59,603 nt of DNA from Kangiellaceae bacterium (GTDB taxonomy: Bacteria > Pseudomonadota > Gammaproteobacteria > Enterobacterales > Kangiellaceae). The notes beneath the pieces were generated by a model. That model had not been told where the DNA came from, did no database searches, and worked only from the letters and a program-made list of their open reading frames with translations. Positions within the stretch are counted from its first letter, which is position 1; each line of letters starts with the position of its first letter. Of the stretch, positions 17,961 to 27,756 are shown in pieces. The stretch covers positions 1 to 59,603 of the forward strand of contig JADGFG010000001.1 of NCBI GenBank assembly GCA_016743995.1, given 5' to 3'. Both the position numbers and the translations under genes were made by a program.

Positions 17961-19049
17961 CTAAGACGATTTGATCTGCGTAATTCTAACACCAAGCTTG
18001 TCACCCACTTTGACCAATTCACCCAGCGCTAGTCTTTTGTTATTAACCTTTATATGAATAGCAGAATTGGGTTCTGCCTGGAGGTCAAACACATAACCAG
18101 CTTTCATCGCCTGAACGTCACTCACAGGTAACAAGTGTTCAGTCATTTCAAATGTCACAGGAAGCTGAATTTCCGACGTATTAATCGAAACAGCATCTTC
18201 ATCACAGTCAATGACGTCACTATTATCTACATTCTCATTATCAGCCAGAAGGGGTTCATCCGGCTCCATCAATTCACTTTCATTGACAAAATTTTCATTC
18301 ACTATAAGACTCCACGGCTTAACCAGTTCAATTGTATTCTGTTTCAATCGTACAACCCATGCTACTTTCCTTTCAATAACCAGCTTTAAATCCTGCCCAT
18401 TTTTGAAGTAACATTGGTCAAAAAAAATTACATCTCCACTTTTCAGATTACCAATCATTCTGATTGACAATAATGTATAACCAAAGCTCAACACCGTACT
18501 CAAATTCAGGTCAAATTCAGGGTTAACCTCAGGCTGGGAAAAATTCTTGTAAAAATGGCGTCCAACACTATTACTTCCAGTGTCTGGAAAAACCATATAA
18601 ACAGGAAAATTAAAATCATTGAGAGTGAGTTCTGCGCATAACCCATATTTACCTGTTTTTTGTTCTCCCGCTTCAATCGACACATTATCTACCTGAAGTG
18701 ATGCACCATATTGACTAATAATCACATCATTAAATTTCGACACAAATTTAATCAACGCAGCCTTAATCAGTAATACTGGCAGTGCTTCTAGTAGAACATC
18801 TCCGAAATAATCTCTTAGCAAATTTGACGTATCACTCAGAGATAAAGCAAAGGAAAATTGATATTCTTTAATTGATAGCTGTATTTGCAGAGCTCTCTGC
18901 GGAATCGTTGGCACTGCTTTAAAACTTGAAAGTTCAACACTGACGACACTGTCAACAGAATTCAAACTTACTCGATGAGTTAATAAATAATTTTTAAAAC
19001 TTATTTCTCTCCGCACCACGTTCGGAAAAATGACTTCGTGAGCATTCAA
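17961..19049 (-). CDS. sctQ: SctQ (YscQ/SpaO) C-ring/sorting platform protein
   Basis: This 362-residue protein has a C-terminal SPOA (surface presentation of antigens) domain over about residues 285-360, with GYVFDLQAEPNSAIHIKVNN and GELVKVGDKLGVRI. It forms the cytoplasmic sorting platform with SctK and SctL. The frame starts at TTG 19049, two bases after the sctP stop; an upstream stop excludes an earlier start, while GTG codons at residues 11-12 are alternatives. YscQ homologues often make an internally initiated C-terminal product. Met at FEMTEHLLPV could serve here, but this is not shown. Confidence 0.88.
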   Translation of the reverse strand: MNAHEVIFPNVVRREISFKNYLLTHRVSLNSVDSVVSVELSSFKAVPTIPQRALQIQLSIKEYQFSFALSLSDTSNLLRDYFGDVLLEALPVLLIKAALIKFVSKFNDVIISQYGASLQVDNVSIEAGEQKTGKYGLCAELTLNDFNFPVYMVFPDTGSNSVGRHFYKNFSQPEVNPEFDLNLSTVLSFGYTLLSIRMIGNLKSGDVIFFDQCYFKNGQDLKLVIERKVAWVVRLKQNTIELVKPWSLIVNENFVNESELMEPDEPLLADNENVDNSDVIDCDEDAVSINTSEIQLPVTFEMTEHLLPVSDVQAMKAGYVFDLQAEPNSAIHIKVNNKRLALGELVKVGDKLGVRITQIKSS

Positions 19050-19051
19050 AA

Positions 19052-20788
19052 CTAAATCAACCGTGCCTTGTTCGCTAATGTCCGGTTCCGTCCATCCTCA
19101 TCAGCCTCTAAGTCTGCGAGTTCATCATCCAGGATCGGGTACTTCTTTTTCTTATCACCCTGCTGATCCTTTTGTTGTTCCTGATTGACCCTGCAATCAC
19201 ACAGAAATTCCGGAAACTTTTCATTAATCAGCTTTTTCAACTCAGGAATCAGCATTTTTGCCTGCTGACCAATATTTTCACTGGCAACATAGAAGTCTAC
19301 TATGAATACATCTTTGACCAATTTTAGCCTGACTTCTGCGCCACCAAGTATCGATTGGTTTAAACGAACCGTCACTTGCTCTTCAGTGTGAGCTTTAGCA
19401 AAATCAATCGATGAAAAGATCTGCTTGCTCAATCGATTTAGTTCACCACCGTCATTAACCTGACGCACCTGTTGTTGATAGATTTCGTTTGGGGTCGCTT
19501 TTAACTCAATTTTAACATCTTGTTGATGAGGCATTATTACAGAAAGATGCTCCTTTTCTTTTCTTGTAACTGTCGATAAAACCTCACCACCAATCGCTTT
19601 TTTTCCATCAGCATCTAACAACAGGCTTTCTTTATCTTCTGCATTAATAGCCACATCATTACGCCCAGCACTAACGATTTTATTATTTTCCGTAGAATAT
19701 ACAGGCTTAGTAGTTATCAGCTTTTCAAGCCTGTTAAAGTCGGGTTCTTGTTTAACACGACTAACCTGCTGTTGATAAATTTCATTAATACCATTTTTCA
19801 CTACGGGGTTAATATCTCGTTTAGTTACACCATTTTGACGGCTATCATCCGTTTCTATCATTAAAGAAGAGTTATTGAAAAATGATTCAACCGTCTCCGC
19901 TACCGGAGCTTTTAGCTTGCTCTTGATCGAACTTTCAACTTGAACGCCAGCTGCAACAGAGTTCCCATTAACACTGACGGAACTTTTAGCTATTTCAACT
20001 TCTCCACCAACTGCAACAGAATCCCCCTTAACACTGACGGAGCTTTTAGCTATTTCAACTTGTCCACCAACTGCAACAGAGTTCCCCTTAACACTGACGG
20101 AACTTTTAGCTATTTCAACTTCTCCACCAACCGCAACAGAATCCCCCTTCACACTGACGTAACTTTTAGCTATTTCAACTTGACCGCCAACTGCAACAGA
20201 ATCCCCCTTAACACTGACGGAACTTTTAACCTGACCGCCTGCTACAGGAGAATCCCCTTTAGTACTGACAGAACTTTCAGCTCTGTCAACCTGACCGCCA
20301 GCTACAGCAGAATCCCCCTTAACACTGGCGGAACTTTTAGCCTGAGCGCCTGCTGCAGGAGAATCCCCCTTACCCTCAACAGAATCTTCTTCAACACGTA
20401 GCGACAAATCCATCTGAATAGTTCCACCGGCCTTCAGATCCAGTTCAAAACCATCAGAAGAACTTCTAATATAGATGACCATGGTACTAACAGGCGTCGA
20501 TCTCTTTTCTGGAAGAATATCAGATGTAGAAACCGCTGCTACTTCGCTATCATGAGAGTCGAATTTATTCATAAAATGGTTATTGGAACCAGAATATCTC
20601 TCATCCTTGATATCCGCCAACATGTTCCTTTGAAATTCTTCAACATCACTTCCTTTGATAGCTTTATTATCAGGCTTTTCTCTTTTACCACCTGCCTCGA
20701 TAGAATTTAAAAGCTCAATTGTTTTTGTAGAATTGAAAGGTACTTTATCCATAGTTCTAGCGCTTTTATTTTTATCCGGAAAATTCAT
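19052..20788 (-). CDS. sctP: SctP (YscP-like) needle-length ruler with tandem repeats
   Basis: This protein of about 578 residues sits in the sctP position between sctO and sctQ. Its C-terminal ~110 residues look like a T3S4 substrate-switch domain (VRLNQSILGGAEVRLKLV, then IPELKKLINEKFP). The middle holds eight repeats of 17-20 residues built on KGDSVAVGGQVEIAKSSVSV. In YscP the length of the ruler sets needle length, and the T3S4 domain contacts SctU to switch substrates. Start choice: ATG 20788 overlaps the sctO stop as ATGA and has AGGAG 9 nt upstream, so it is preferred over the longer frame beginning at 20809. The protein is polar and repeat-rich, as expected for a secreted ruler. Confidence 0.85.
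   Translation of the reverse strand: MNFPDKNKSARTMDKVPFNSTKTIELLNSIEAGGKREKPDNKAIKGSDVEEFQRNMLADIKDERYSGSNNHFMNKFDSHDSEVAAVSTSDILPEKRSTPVSTMVIYIRSSSDGFELDLKAGGTIQMDLSLRVEEDSVEGKGDSPAAGAQAKSSASVKGDSAVAGGQVDRAESSVSTKGDSPVAGGQVKSSVSVKGDSVAVGGQVEIAKSYVSVKGDSVAVGGEVEIAKSSVSVKGNSVAVGGQVEIAKSSVSVKGDSVAVGGEVEIAKSSVSVNGNSVAAGVQVESSIKSKLKAPVAETVESFFNNSSLMIETDDSRQNGVTKRDINPVVKNGINEIYQQQVSRVKQEPDFNRLEKLITTKPVYSTENNKIVSAGRNDVAINAEDKESLLLDADGKKAIGGEVLSTVTRKEKEHLSVIMPHQQDVKIELKATPNEIYQQQVRQVNDGGELNRLSKQIFSSIDFAKAHTEEQVTVRLNQSILGGAEVRLKLVKDVFIVDFYVASENIGQQAKMLIPELKKLINEKFPEFLCDCRVNQEQQKDQQGDKKKKYPILDDELADLEADEDGRNRTLANKARLI
19922..20371 (-). repeat. Eight 51/60-bp repeats inside sctP
   Basis: The coding repeat comprises units of 17, 20, 17, 20, 20, 20, 20 and about 18 residues. 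The four central 60-bp units (19970-20209) are nearly identical in DNA. Units alternate GGQ/GGE and KGD/KGN. The whole array also leaves the opposite strand open, which creates a spurious plus-strand frame at 19940-20401. Confidence 0.92.
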
Positions 20789-21261
20789 AAACCGGCTCCT
20801 GAATAACAAGTCATAGAAAATTCATCTAGCGCATCTTCTTCGATAAACTCTTGTTCTTTCGCTATCAATATCGCCTCTCGCTCACACAACACCTTATATT
20901 TTTCATTTGCTTTCTGTAACCCAACAATTTCTCTGGCACACACTTCTTTCTCTTTAATAGCAACGTCCAGCTGATTTTCATAATCAAGTATATGCTGATT
21001 TAAAACCGTATCTTTTGATCTTAACTGACTAATTTCGTTTCGAAGTTCATCAATTCCCTGGCGTGAAAGTAGTGATTGAGTTGCCTCATCATATAACCGG
21101 TCCTCTTCCGATAAACGCCAGTTAACATAGACATTGAGACTTTCTTTAGCTTCATCAATTTTTAGTTTTAAAATATTCATTTTTTCCACAATCTGTTTTA
21201 ACAACTGTTGTTTCCGAGTTAATCGATATTGCTTTATCTCTCTAAGTTTCTCAAAAATCAT
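20785..21261 (-). CDS. sctO: SctO (YscO-like) ATPase stalk protein
   Basis: This 158-residue protein is predicted to be almost entirely a long alpha-helical coiled coil with heptads and many Glu, Lys, Arg and Gln residues. It occupies the sctO slot between sctN and sctP. The family (YscO/FliJ) forms the central stalk linking the ATPase hexamer to SctV. The N-terminal FEKLREIKQYRLTRKQQLL is of the usual basic helical type. The ATG at 21261 overlaps the sctN stop by one base, and the stop overlaps the sctP ATG by four. Confidence 0.88.
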   Translation of the reverse strand: MIFEKLREIKQYRLTRKQQLLKQIVEKMNILKLKIDEAKESLNVYVNWRLSEEDRLYDEATQSLLSRQGIDELRNEISQLRSKDTVLNQHILDYENQLDVAIKEKEVCAREIVGLQKANEKYKVLCEREAILIAKEQEFIEEDALDEFSMTCYSGAGL

Positions 21262-22679
21262 CAGAAGAACAATGCCTCTAACTGATTTATTGAAGAATCA
21301 AAATGAACACATTCATCTGTACTTTGCTTTAAAAACTGATTAACCCTTTCAATGTTTTCTACCGCCTGATCAGTCTCTTTATCATTGCCTTTTTCATACT
21401 CTCCAATACGAATTAACAATTCTACTTCCTTATACTTCGCAAGATTATTTCTTAAGATTTTCGCTGCCATTTTGTGTGAGTCAGAGACAAATGCGTCCAT
21501 AACCCTGCTGGTACTTTGCAAAATATCAATTGCCGGATAGTGTGCCGCTGCTGCGAGATCTCTGGACAATATAATATGGCCATCCAGAATTGAACGGGTT
21601 TCATCCGCCACAGGCTCGGTCATATCATCCCCTTCAACCAGTACCGTATACAACGCGGTAATTGAACTAATTTCAGATTGCCCCGCCCGTTCCATTAATT
21701 TAGGTAAGGCTGCAAAAACAGATGGCGGAAAGCCTCGACGGGTAGGCGGCTCACCAGCAGCCAGTCCAATTTCTCGTAACGCCCTGGCATATCGAGTAAC
21801 AGAATCCATCAACAACAGTACTTTCTTTCCTTTATCACGAAAATATTCGGCAATTGAAGTGGCCACTAATGCCGCTTTTGCGCGTTCCATAGCCGAGCGA
21901 TCAGAGGTCGCAACGACTAACACCGCTTTTTTTCGACCTTCTTCTCCAAGGTCACGTTCAATAAACTCTCTGACTTCACGCCCACGCTCACCAATCAACG
22001 CTAATACGATGACATCAACTTCTGCATTTCTTATCAACATTGCCAGCAAAGTACTTTTACCACCGCCCGCCGCAGCAAAAATCCCCATTCTCTGGCCTTC
22101 TCCGCAACTTAAAATACCATCGATTGCTTTAACACCTAACGATAAGGGTTGTGTAATCGGTTGACGTCGCATTGCATCAGGCGCGTCTGCATATACACTC
22201 ACCTTTTCTACAGTTCCTTTACGCGCGCTATCACCATGCAGGGGGCGTCCCAACCCATCAAGCACCATACCTAACAAATGCTCCCCCACTTCAACCTGAT
22301 GAGTTTTTCCTGTGGGAATCACTTCGGTCTTATTTGAAATTCCGAGAATTTCTCCCATAGGAGTTAATAAAGCTTCATGTTCCTTAAAACCAACCACTTC
22401 AGCCATCACACATTGATTGTCTGTCGGATTAACCAGACGACACAACTCACCAATTTTTAAACCGGGAACAACCGCTCTGATAATGGTTCCAGAAACCTGA
22501 CTGACCCAGCCTCGTACGGAAACAAATTCGGAATCTTTAATTAAACCGCTTAATGTTTGCCTGGTATTATTCAGTATACTTTCAACGTCAGCGACCATAT
22601 CACCAAAGGCTTCAGATATTTTAAACTCTGAATCAGGTCGAGTTTCAAACAATGATTGCTCATCAGTTGAGTTGTTCAA
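21261..22679 (-). CDS. sctN: SctN T3SS ATPase
   Basis: This 472-residue protein belongs to the F1-like T3SS ATPase family. Walker A AAGGGKST is at residues 203-210, with [27 protein letters not shown] and [15 protein letters not shown] further on. It unfolds and strips chaperones from cargo at the base of the export gate. The frame lacks an ATG at the N-terminus. The listed start is TTG 22679, preceded by a weak GAG; Met28 (22598) is an alternative nearer to the usual family length. The same frame stays open upstream to the stop of the LcrR-like gene (22770). The stop overlaps sctO. Confidence 0.96.
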   Translation of the reverse strand: MNNSTDEQSLFETRPDSEFKISEAFGDMVADVESILNNTRQTLSGLIKDSEFVSVRGWVSQVSGTIIRAVVPGLKIGELCRLVNPTDNQCVMAEVVGFKEHEALLTPMGEILGISNKTEVIPTGKTHQVEVGEHLLGMVLDGLGRPLHGDSARKGTVEKVSVYADAPDAMRRQPITQPLSLGVKAIDGILSCGEGQRMGIFAAAGGGKSTLLAMLIRNAEVDVIVLALIGERGREVREFIERDLGEEGRKKAVLVVATSDRSAMERAKAALVATSIAEYFRDKGKKVLLLMDSVTRYARALREIGLAAGEPPTRRGFPPSVFAALPKLMERAGQSEISSITALYTVLVEGDDMTEPVADETRSILDGHIILSRDLAAAAHYPAIDILQSTSRVMDAFVSDSHKMAAKILRNNLAKYKEVELLIRIGEYEKGNDKETDQAVENIERVNQFLKQSTDECVHFDSSINQLEALFF

Positions 22680-22769
22680 ATTTGTCTCGGAGGATGTAAT
22701 ATTATCGTGAGTAGTGGCGTATTCTGACAGGTCAATAACAAGCGCAATTTTATAAATGGGCGTAATTTT

Positions 22770-23297
22770 TTAGTGTTCAATCAATTTCGTCTTTCTTGCT
22801 TTCATTTGACTGCTTTTATGACGGTTTGCAAAATGAAAACGCATGTCACGCAACTGACTAATATCATATCGGTACCATTTATCCCCTAAATCAGGCGCTT
22901 CGGGTACTTGCATGATGTCTTGGTAAAACCGATTTAACTTACTAAGGTTAAGCCCGGACATAGCAACGGCACTGGACAACGGATCGACCCTGCCAATCAC
23001 AGAGTTAATTTGCGGAACCTCGTTTTTAATCATAGTCAACCAGTCAAATATATCTTTAAAACCACTTCTTAAGCCCTTGTTCTTTTGCCTGACTCGTTCA
23101 TAAAAGACAATAATCAATACCTGTCCGTCGACTCGATAAGTTAAGCGACTTTCTTGCCAGACAACACTGACTCCGAGTGCCAGGGAAGACTTCCCTAACA
23201 TTTCACACTGTAACTTTATTCCTTTGCGTAACAGGCACAGGCTAATACAATCGGAGAATTGATTCTGTTCTGTGGAGAGCATTCTATTCTTGCACAT
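22770..23297 (-). CDS. LcrR-like T3SS regulator/assembly protein
   Basis: This 175-residue soluble protein lies between sctV and sctN. From memory of Yersinia LcrR, the pattern is similar. A strand ending in IVFYERVRQKNKGLRSGF corresponds to the LcrR stretch around RVEQRRGLKNPF. It is followed by a helix, GRVDPLSS, then LSKLNRFYQDIM, and a Trp/Tyr-containing segment before an Asp-Met. In Yersinia lcrR directly follows the sctV gene lcrD, the same position as here, and LcrR affects needle-tip protein expression or secretion. The C-terminal ~20 residues are basic. The start is ATG 23297; Met6 is an alternative. The assignment rests on position and partial similarity, so it could instead be an unrelated chaperone. 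Confidence 0.65.
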   Translation of the reverse strand: MCKNRMLSTEQNQFSDCISLCLLRKGIKLQCEMLGKSSLALGVSVVWQESRLTYRVDGQVLIIVFYERVRQKNKGLRSGFKDIFDWLTMIKNEVPQINSVIGRVDPLSSAVAMSGLNLSKLNRFYQDIMQVPEAPDLGDKWYRYDISQLRDMRFHFANRHKSSQMKARKTKLIEH

Positions 23298-23370
23298 ATT
23301 TCACCCAACCTTGTAATCTTCGTTATAAATCAGATAATTGACTTTCCCGTTTTTTAGCAGAAAGAATTCT

Positions 23371-25482
23371 CTAAGTGCTGATTCGCCCTATTGGTTGAAC
23401 GTTGATTTCTTTTGTTAATTCTTGAAATGAAAGTACCGGTAACTCATAAAGGTTACTTTCTAACAGCTTGCGCACATAACGACGAATATCCATAGCTACC
23501 ACCAATACGGGTTTCCGCTGATTTTTCTTCAAATCACCAACCGTCTTAACGGCATTATCGATAAAACGCTGTGAGACATCAGGCTCTAGCGCAAGATAGC
23601 AGCCAGCCGAAGTCTGACGAATAGCCCCTCTGATTTTTTCCTCAATCGCCTGGTCAAGCATATAAGCGGGTAATACGTTTCTTCCAGCGGCATATTTATA
23701 GCAAATATAACGCTTCTGGCTACTACGTACATACTCAGCCAGCTGAACAACGTCTTTTTCTTTTTGTCCCCATTCAACTAGCGCTTCCAGAATCACTCTT
23801 AAGTTTCTGATGGATATATCTTCGGACACCAGGCGCTGCATGACTTCACTAATTTTTTGAATAGGTACAACTCTTTGAGCTTCCTTAACCAGCTCGGCAT
23901 AATTTTGTTCAATTTTTGATAATAAAAAACGAGCTTCCTGAATACCGACAAATTCTTCTGCAAATTTCCTGAGTACATAAGATAAATGAAAGGTAATCAC
24001 CTTGTCTAGATTGAAGAATGATAACCCGGCTTGCTCCAGCTCTACACTCATATTTTCATCAACCCACAGACTTTCATGCTCTGGCAAAAACTTTTCTTCG
24101 CATACATATTCAATGTCAGAGACATCCAGCTGCTGCTTCTCCTCGGAAACTAATACACTGCCTGGCTTCAACAGACCGTTTGCGACAGGTATTTCCTGCA
24201 TTAATATTGCATATTCACCCTCTTTTAAATTTTCATTAAAACGCAGATGCACTCCTGGAAAAGGAACTCCCATATCCAGATAAAGCGCACGTCTGACTTT
24301 AGCCAGTTCAGCATTCAAATTCTCTGCACTTAACGACTTTTCCAATGAGGTTGAAACATCAACTAACAAAGGTACCGTAATCGAAAACTCTTCACCGGCT
24401 GCACCTTTCTTTTTTGCTTTAGTATTGTCTCCACTGGACGCAGCAGGTGCGCCGTTACCCTGGGATAAAACAGCAGGCAGGTCAGGACTATCTTGCTCTT
24501 TATTTTTTTCATTACGAATAGAAGAATAACCACCGGCTCCAATTAAAATGGAAAATCCCAGGAAAATATAAGTAGGAAAACCAGGAATCATTGCAAAACC
24601 GACCAATAAGACAGAAGCAATTAATAAGGCTTTGGGTTGCGCTGTTAACTGTTTGCCAATATCCTTTCCCAGATTGCCTTTATCTTCATCGGCCTCATCA
24701 CCAGAAGACACCCGAGTCACTATCACTCCAGCAGTAATTGCTATAAATAAAGCGGGAATTTGAGATATCAATCCATCGCCAATCGTTAAAATGGCGTAAA
24801 CCTCCAGTGCTTCTCCGGCGCTCATCCCTCGCTGCATAGTACCGATTGAAATACCACCAAGAATATTCACAAAAATAATAATCATTCCTGCAATAGCATC
24901 CCCTTTTACAAACTTCATTGCACCATCCATGGAACCAAACAATTGGCTTTCTTTGTTTAGCGCATTACGCTTTTCCCTTGCTTCATCAATATCCAGAACA
25001 CCTGCGCGCATATCGCCATCGATACTCATCTGTTTGCCGGGCAGCGCATCTAGAGAAAACCTGGCACTGACCTCTGCAACCCGCTCTGCACCTTTAGTGA
25101 TTACCAGAAATTGAACAATCGTTATTATAAGAAAGATTACCGCACCAACAACAAGATTACCTCCAACAACGAAGTTACCAAAGGTGGTAATAATATCTCC
25201 AGCATCACCATCCATCAAAATAAGACGAGTCGTTGTAATTGAAAGTGCAAGCCTGAATAAAGTAGTAATGAGTAACACCGCAGGAAACGCAGTAAACTCT
25301 AGCGGCGACATAATATAAACCGATAACATCAGTAATATTACCGCTATCGAAAGATTCATTGCAATTAAACCATCGACCAGCTGCGTCGGTAACGGTAAAA
25401 TCATCATGAAAATAACCGCAACCAGCAGAATTGCTAATGCCAGGTCGGAACGCTGGCTCAGTTTATCCAGAAATTTTTTCAT
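23371..25482 (-). CDS. sctV: SctV (YscV/LcrD/InvA) export gate protein
   Basis: This protein of about 703 residues has eight N-terminal transmembrane helices (residues ~15-320) and a large cytoplasmic domain that forms the nonameric export ring. Hallmarks are [24 protein letters not shown], the FHIPEP-type segment [22 protein letters not shown] (read here in two pieces), and [13 protein letters not shown] in the C-domain. An Asp/Ser/Lys-rich linker lies at about 330-360. The frame opens at TTG 25485, but ATG 25482 is the natural start ([10 protein letters not shown]). It lies 8 bp downstream of sctY and 73 bp upstream of the LcrR-like gene. Confidence 0.97.
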   Translation of the reverse strand: MKKFLDKLSQRSDLALAILLVAVIFMMILPLPTQLVDGLIAMNLSIAVILLMLSVYIMSPLEFTAFPAVLLITTLFRLALSITTTRLILMDGDAGDIITTFGNFVVGGNLVVGAVIFLIITIVQFLVITKGAERVAEVSARFSLDALPGKQMSIDGDMRAGVLDIDEAREKRNALNKESQLFGSMDGAMKFVKGDAIAGMIIIFVNILGGISIGTMQRGMSAGEALEVYAILTIGDGLISQIPALFIAITAGVIVTRVSSGDEADEDKGNLGKDIGKQLTAQPKALLIASVLLVGFAMIPGFPTYIFLGFSILIGAGGYSSIRNEKNKEQDSPDLPAVLSQGNGAPAASSGDNTKAKKKGAAGEEFSITVPLLVDVSTSLEKSLSAENLNAELAKVRRALYLDMGVPFPGVHLRFNENLKEGEYAILMQEIPVANGLLKPGSVLVSEEKQQLDVSDIEYVCEEKFLPEHESLWVDENMSVELEQAGLSFFNLDKVITFHLSYVLRKFAEEFVGIQEARFLLSKIEQNYAELVKEAQRVVPIQKISEVMQRLVSEDISIRNLRVILEALVEWGQKEKDVVQLAEYVRSSQKRYICYKYAAGRNVLPAYMLDQAIEEKIRGAIRQTSAGCYLALEPDVSQRFIDNAVKTVGDLKKNQRKPVLVVAMDIRRYVRKLLESNLYELPVLSFQELTKEINVQPIGRIST

Positions 25483-25490
25483 CAATGTAA

Positions 25491-25856
25491 CTATCTTTTG
25501 GTTGAAATCAATGTTGTGTACAACTTTCTCGCTTTTCGCGCGCCAACACGGTCACAGGCTCGCCAGCGAGTCACACTCAAGCAATAATAAATAGCAGCTC
25601 GCTGCTCTCGGTTTAATTCTGTACCAGATAGTAATTGACTAGCTTTTTCTTCGAGGGGAGCGAGCTTACCGGTTTCTGACCACGCGCGACATAACATTAA
25701 ACCTGTTGTGATATCACTTCCAAAAGCAGACTCAACAAGCTCCAGTAATGTAATTGCCTTATCCAGATCAGAATAATCCAGCTGCATTTGTGCCTGTAGC
25801 AGTAACCAGTCTCGATATTGATAATCCGTACTCTCAATTTTGTTTAGTATATTCAT
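25491..25856 (-). CDS. sctY: SctY (YscY-like) TPR chaperone of SctX
   Basis: This 121-residue protein has TPR-like helical repeats ([21 protein letters not shown] and following), matching YscY in size and position. YscY binds YscX and SctV and is needed for export of early substrates. Its ATG overlaps the sctX stop as ATGA, consistent with making a stoichiometric complex. The identification rests on the conserved order tyeA-sycN-sctX-sctY-sctV, as well as on size and helical pattern. Confidence 0.85.
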   Translation of the reverse strand: MNILNKIESTDYQYRDWLLLQAQMQLDYSDLDKAITLLELVESAFGSDITTGLMLCRAWSETGKLAPLEEKASQLLSGTELNREQRAAIYYCLSVTRWRACDRVGARKARKLYTTLISTKR

Positions 25857-26233
25857 GACTGCACCAATAATAACCGGTTGATATTCAATTCAGACTCTAG
25901 AGCGGTAAAATCAATAATAATATTTAGCGCCTTGTCGATTAATTCTGTATTTTCTGTTTTAACTTTTAGCTGACTAAGCCAGGACAATGATCGTGTTGAC
26001 ATACGATAAAAATTAATGTTAACCAGTCGTTTAAGTTCAACTTCGCTCATACTACATTCCCTGACGACAAGCGATTCACCACAATTATGCTGATATAACT
26101 GGCTCTGGTGAGACAAAATCGCCTTACCAGACATTTCCAGACCTGACTTTTCTTGTACTGCTACAAATTCATTTTGAATTGGCAGGTGGCTAATTTCCGT
26201 TATGCCGAGGTCTGGCTGAATAGAAAAATCCAT
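25853..26233 (-). CDS. sctX: SctX (YscX-like) secreted export component
   Basis: This protein of about 126 residues sits in the yscX position. Its N-terminus reads MDFSIQPDLGITEISHLPIQ and resembles the YscX N-terminal GIEKLS region; the C-terminal half is two helices ending [12 protein letters not shown]. YscX is a small secreted protein required for assembly of the export apparatus, working with YscY. The frame opens one codon earlier at TTG 26236, but ATG 26233 is preferred and overlaps the sycN stop by one base. Confidence 0.82.
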   Translation of the reverse strand: MDFSIQPDLGITEISHLPIQNEFVAVQEKSGLEMSGKAILSHQSQLYQHNCGESLVVRECSMSEVELKRLVNINFYRMSTRSLSWLSQLKVKTENTELIDKALNIIIDFTALESELNINRLLLVQS

Positions 26234-26616
26234 CAATCGACTCCTGTCAGTCTCTGGCGAGAAGATCGCATTGTCATCAATACTCGCAACAAATCCTCAA
26301 CGTATAACGGATTATTTTTCAGTTTAACTTTTAAAATAAGCTGACTATTACTAAAGTACGCTAAGGGATAATCAGGTTTATAATTTTTAAAATGGTTATA
26401 ATCCAAAATTTTTTCAATAACCGCTGAACTTTCAGAAAAGTGTACTTCATAGCTTAGTGTACAACTTAATGAACCACTGTCCGATAATTCAAAGCTTATA
26501 CTGTCACCATCATCAAAATCTAACGAGAAACATCCATTTCCAACCAGTGATTTTTTATCAACACCAAAGCTTTCTAACAATTGATGTAATACTTGATCAT
26601 ACCGACTAACACTCAT
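26233..26616 (-). CDS. SycN-like CesT-family chaperone
   Basis: This protein of about 127 residues has a class I T3SS chaperone fold signature: an N-terminal helix (YDQVLHQLLESFGV), then a run of beta strands (DDGDSISFELSDSG, LSCTLSYEV) and a C-terminal helix. It occupies the sycN position. In Yersinia SycN pairs with YscB to bind the gatekeeper YopN, and a YscB-like gene is present at 37025. The start is ATG 26616, with a GGGAAGAG purine tract; the longer frame starts at TTG 26631. It overlaps tyeA by 11 bases. Confidence 0.82.
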   Translation of the reverse strand: MSVSRYDQVLHQLLESFGVDKKSLVGNGCFSLDFDDGDSISFELSDSGSLSCTLSYEVHFSESSAVIEKILDYNHFKNYKPDYPLAYFSNSQLILKVKLKNNPLYVEDLLRVLMTMRSSRQRLTGVD

Positions 26617-26908
26617 ACTCTTCCCTTTCAATTAAACGGTCTAGATGATTGTTGATAGTATTAATACATTGAACATGCTGACTCTCATCAGCGTAAATTT
26701 CAGCAGGAATTAATCTGACCGCATTTTTCACACTCGTTAAAACCTGTATTTTTAGCTGTAAATTTTCAATATTCAACGCGGACAGAAAAATATCGATATC
26801 CTCACTTTGCAACCATGCGCTATCATTTAACTTTAAGAATTCAACCATAATAATTCTGGTCAACTCAGCTTCAGTCATGTTGTTATGCTTTCTATCGTTG
26901 TCTTTCAT
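26606..26908 (-). CDS. tyeA: TyeA-like gatekeeper partner
   Basis: This 100-residue all-helical protein follows the sctW gene, as tyeA does in Yersinia. It shares the TyeA pattern of a first helix ending in WLQSEDIDIFLSAL, a middle helix KIQVLTSVKNAVRLIPAEIYADE, and a last helix ending in EREE. TyeA binds the C-terminus of YopN and blocks secretion of effectors before host contact. The start is ATG 26908; Met11 (MTEAELTR) is an alternative that better matches the usual 92-residue length. Confidence 0.85.
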   Translation of the reverse strand: MKDNDRKHNNMTEAELTRIIMVEFLKLNDSAWLQSEDIDIFLSALNIENLQLKIQVLTSVKNAVRLIPAEIYADESQHVQCINTINNHLDRLIEREEYEC

Positions 26909-26964
26909 CTTTTATTTCTTATCTATTGATTGTCTGCTAGCAGGGTCTACGAACAAGGTCAGAC

Positions 26965-27756
26965 TCAATTACTACGCAGAATATAAGTCGTTTCTTCGCA
27001 AGAATCATAGACAGCTGACAACAATTTAATCCAGCTCATATCCCGCATTAAACCTGTCAGCTGAACACAGTCAATATCGCTACCTTCCGCTTCATATTCC
27101 TCAGCCAGAGTCCTCAATAAATAGCGTTTTGCCTTTTTCCACCGATGAGCCCCATAAACTGAAATTAACTTCTGCCAGACTGAAGAAAGCGTTGAAAAAT
27201 TAACCACGGCACTTTGATAAACCCTGCGCAAATCGACAACTCCAACCTGGGCTGTATTTTTATTTTCAGAAATTTCTCTCGTTCGCTCCAGCTGTGATAT
27301 CTTTAAGTTAACCAACTTTAATGCGGTAGCGATAAAGTTACCTTCTCTTTTTAATAATTGGCGTCGGGCTTCAATCAGTGCAAAATATTGCTCATTAATA
27401 TCTGCGCTATACTTTTGTAAAAATCTGACTAACACTGCTTCACTCCCTTCGCCCTTCGCCAGGTCTTTAACCAGAGTATTAACTTCTTCAATTTTTGTTA
27501 CAGTGAGCTCGGCTGCCAATAAGCGCTCTATTCTGGATTTTTGTTCACTTTCCTCAGATTTACTCTTTTTTATTTTATCAGCAACAAAATCCCCACTTTT
27601 CATTTTACTCACGGCAAATGAAGCTTCCTCTTGCATATTGGCAACGCTTTCTGAAATACGTACACCAATCCCGTTAAACATGCCTTGCTGACTTTTAACC
27701 ACAGGGTTTATTGATGGAAGATTGGGGCTACCTCCGGTAATTGGACTAGTTGACAC
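26965..27756 (-). CDS. sctW: SctW (YopN/HrpJ family) gatekeeper
   Basis: This 263-residue protein has a polar N-terminal secretion and chaperone-binding region (MSTSPITGGSPNLPSINP...), followed by a helical HrpJ-like domain from about residue 60 (SRIERLLAAELTVTKIEEVN and onward). YopN-type gatekeepers, with TyeA and the SycN/YscB chaperones, plug the export gate until the needle senses a host. The start is GTG 27756 with only a weak ribosome-binding site. It is the first gene of the long minus-strand run down to sctU; 230 bp of AT-rich upstream sequence separates it from the small genes at 27986-29968. Confidence 0.88.
   Translation of the reverse strand: MSTSPITGGSPNLPSINPVVKSQQGMFNGIGVRISESVANMQEEASFAVSKMKSGDFVADKIKKSKSEESEQKSRIERLLAAELTVTKIEEVNTLVKDLAKGEGSEAVLVRFLQKYSADINEQYFALIEARRQLLKREGNFIATALKLVNLKISQLERTREISENKNTAQVGVVDLRRVYQSAVVNFSTLSSVWQKLISVYGAHRWKKAKRYLLRTLAEEYEAEGSDIDCVQLTGLMRDMSWIKLLSAVYDSCEETTYILRSN

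Noticed and set aside
19922-20371. CRISPR-like regular spacing of near-identical repeats
   Set aside because: The repeats are coding, with contiguous 51/60-bp units and no unique spacers or cas genes. No CRISPR array is seen anywhere in the window.
19940-20401. Plus-strand 153-codon frame with striking internal repeats opposite sctP
   Set aside because: It is the reverse shadow of the sctP repeat array. The repetition comes from the coding repeats, and there is no ribosome-binding site.
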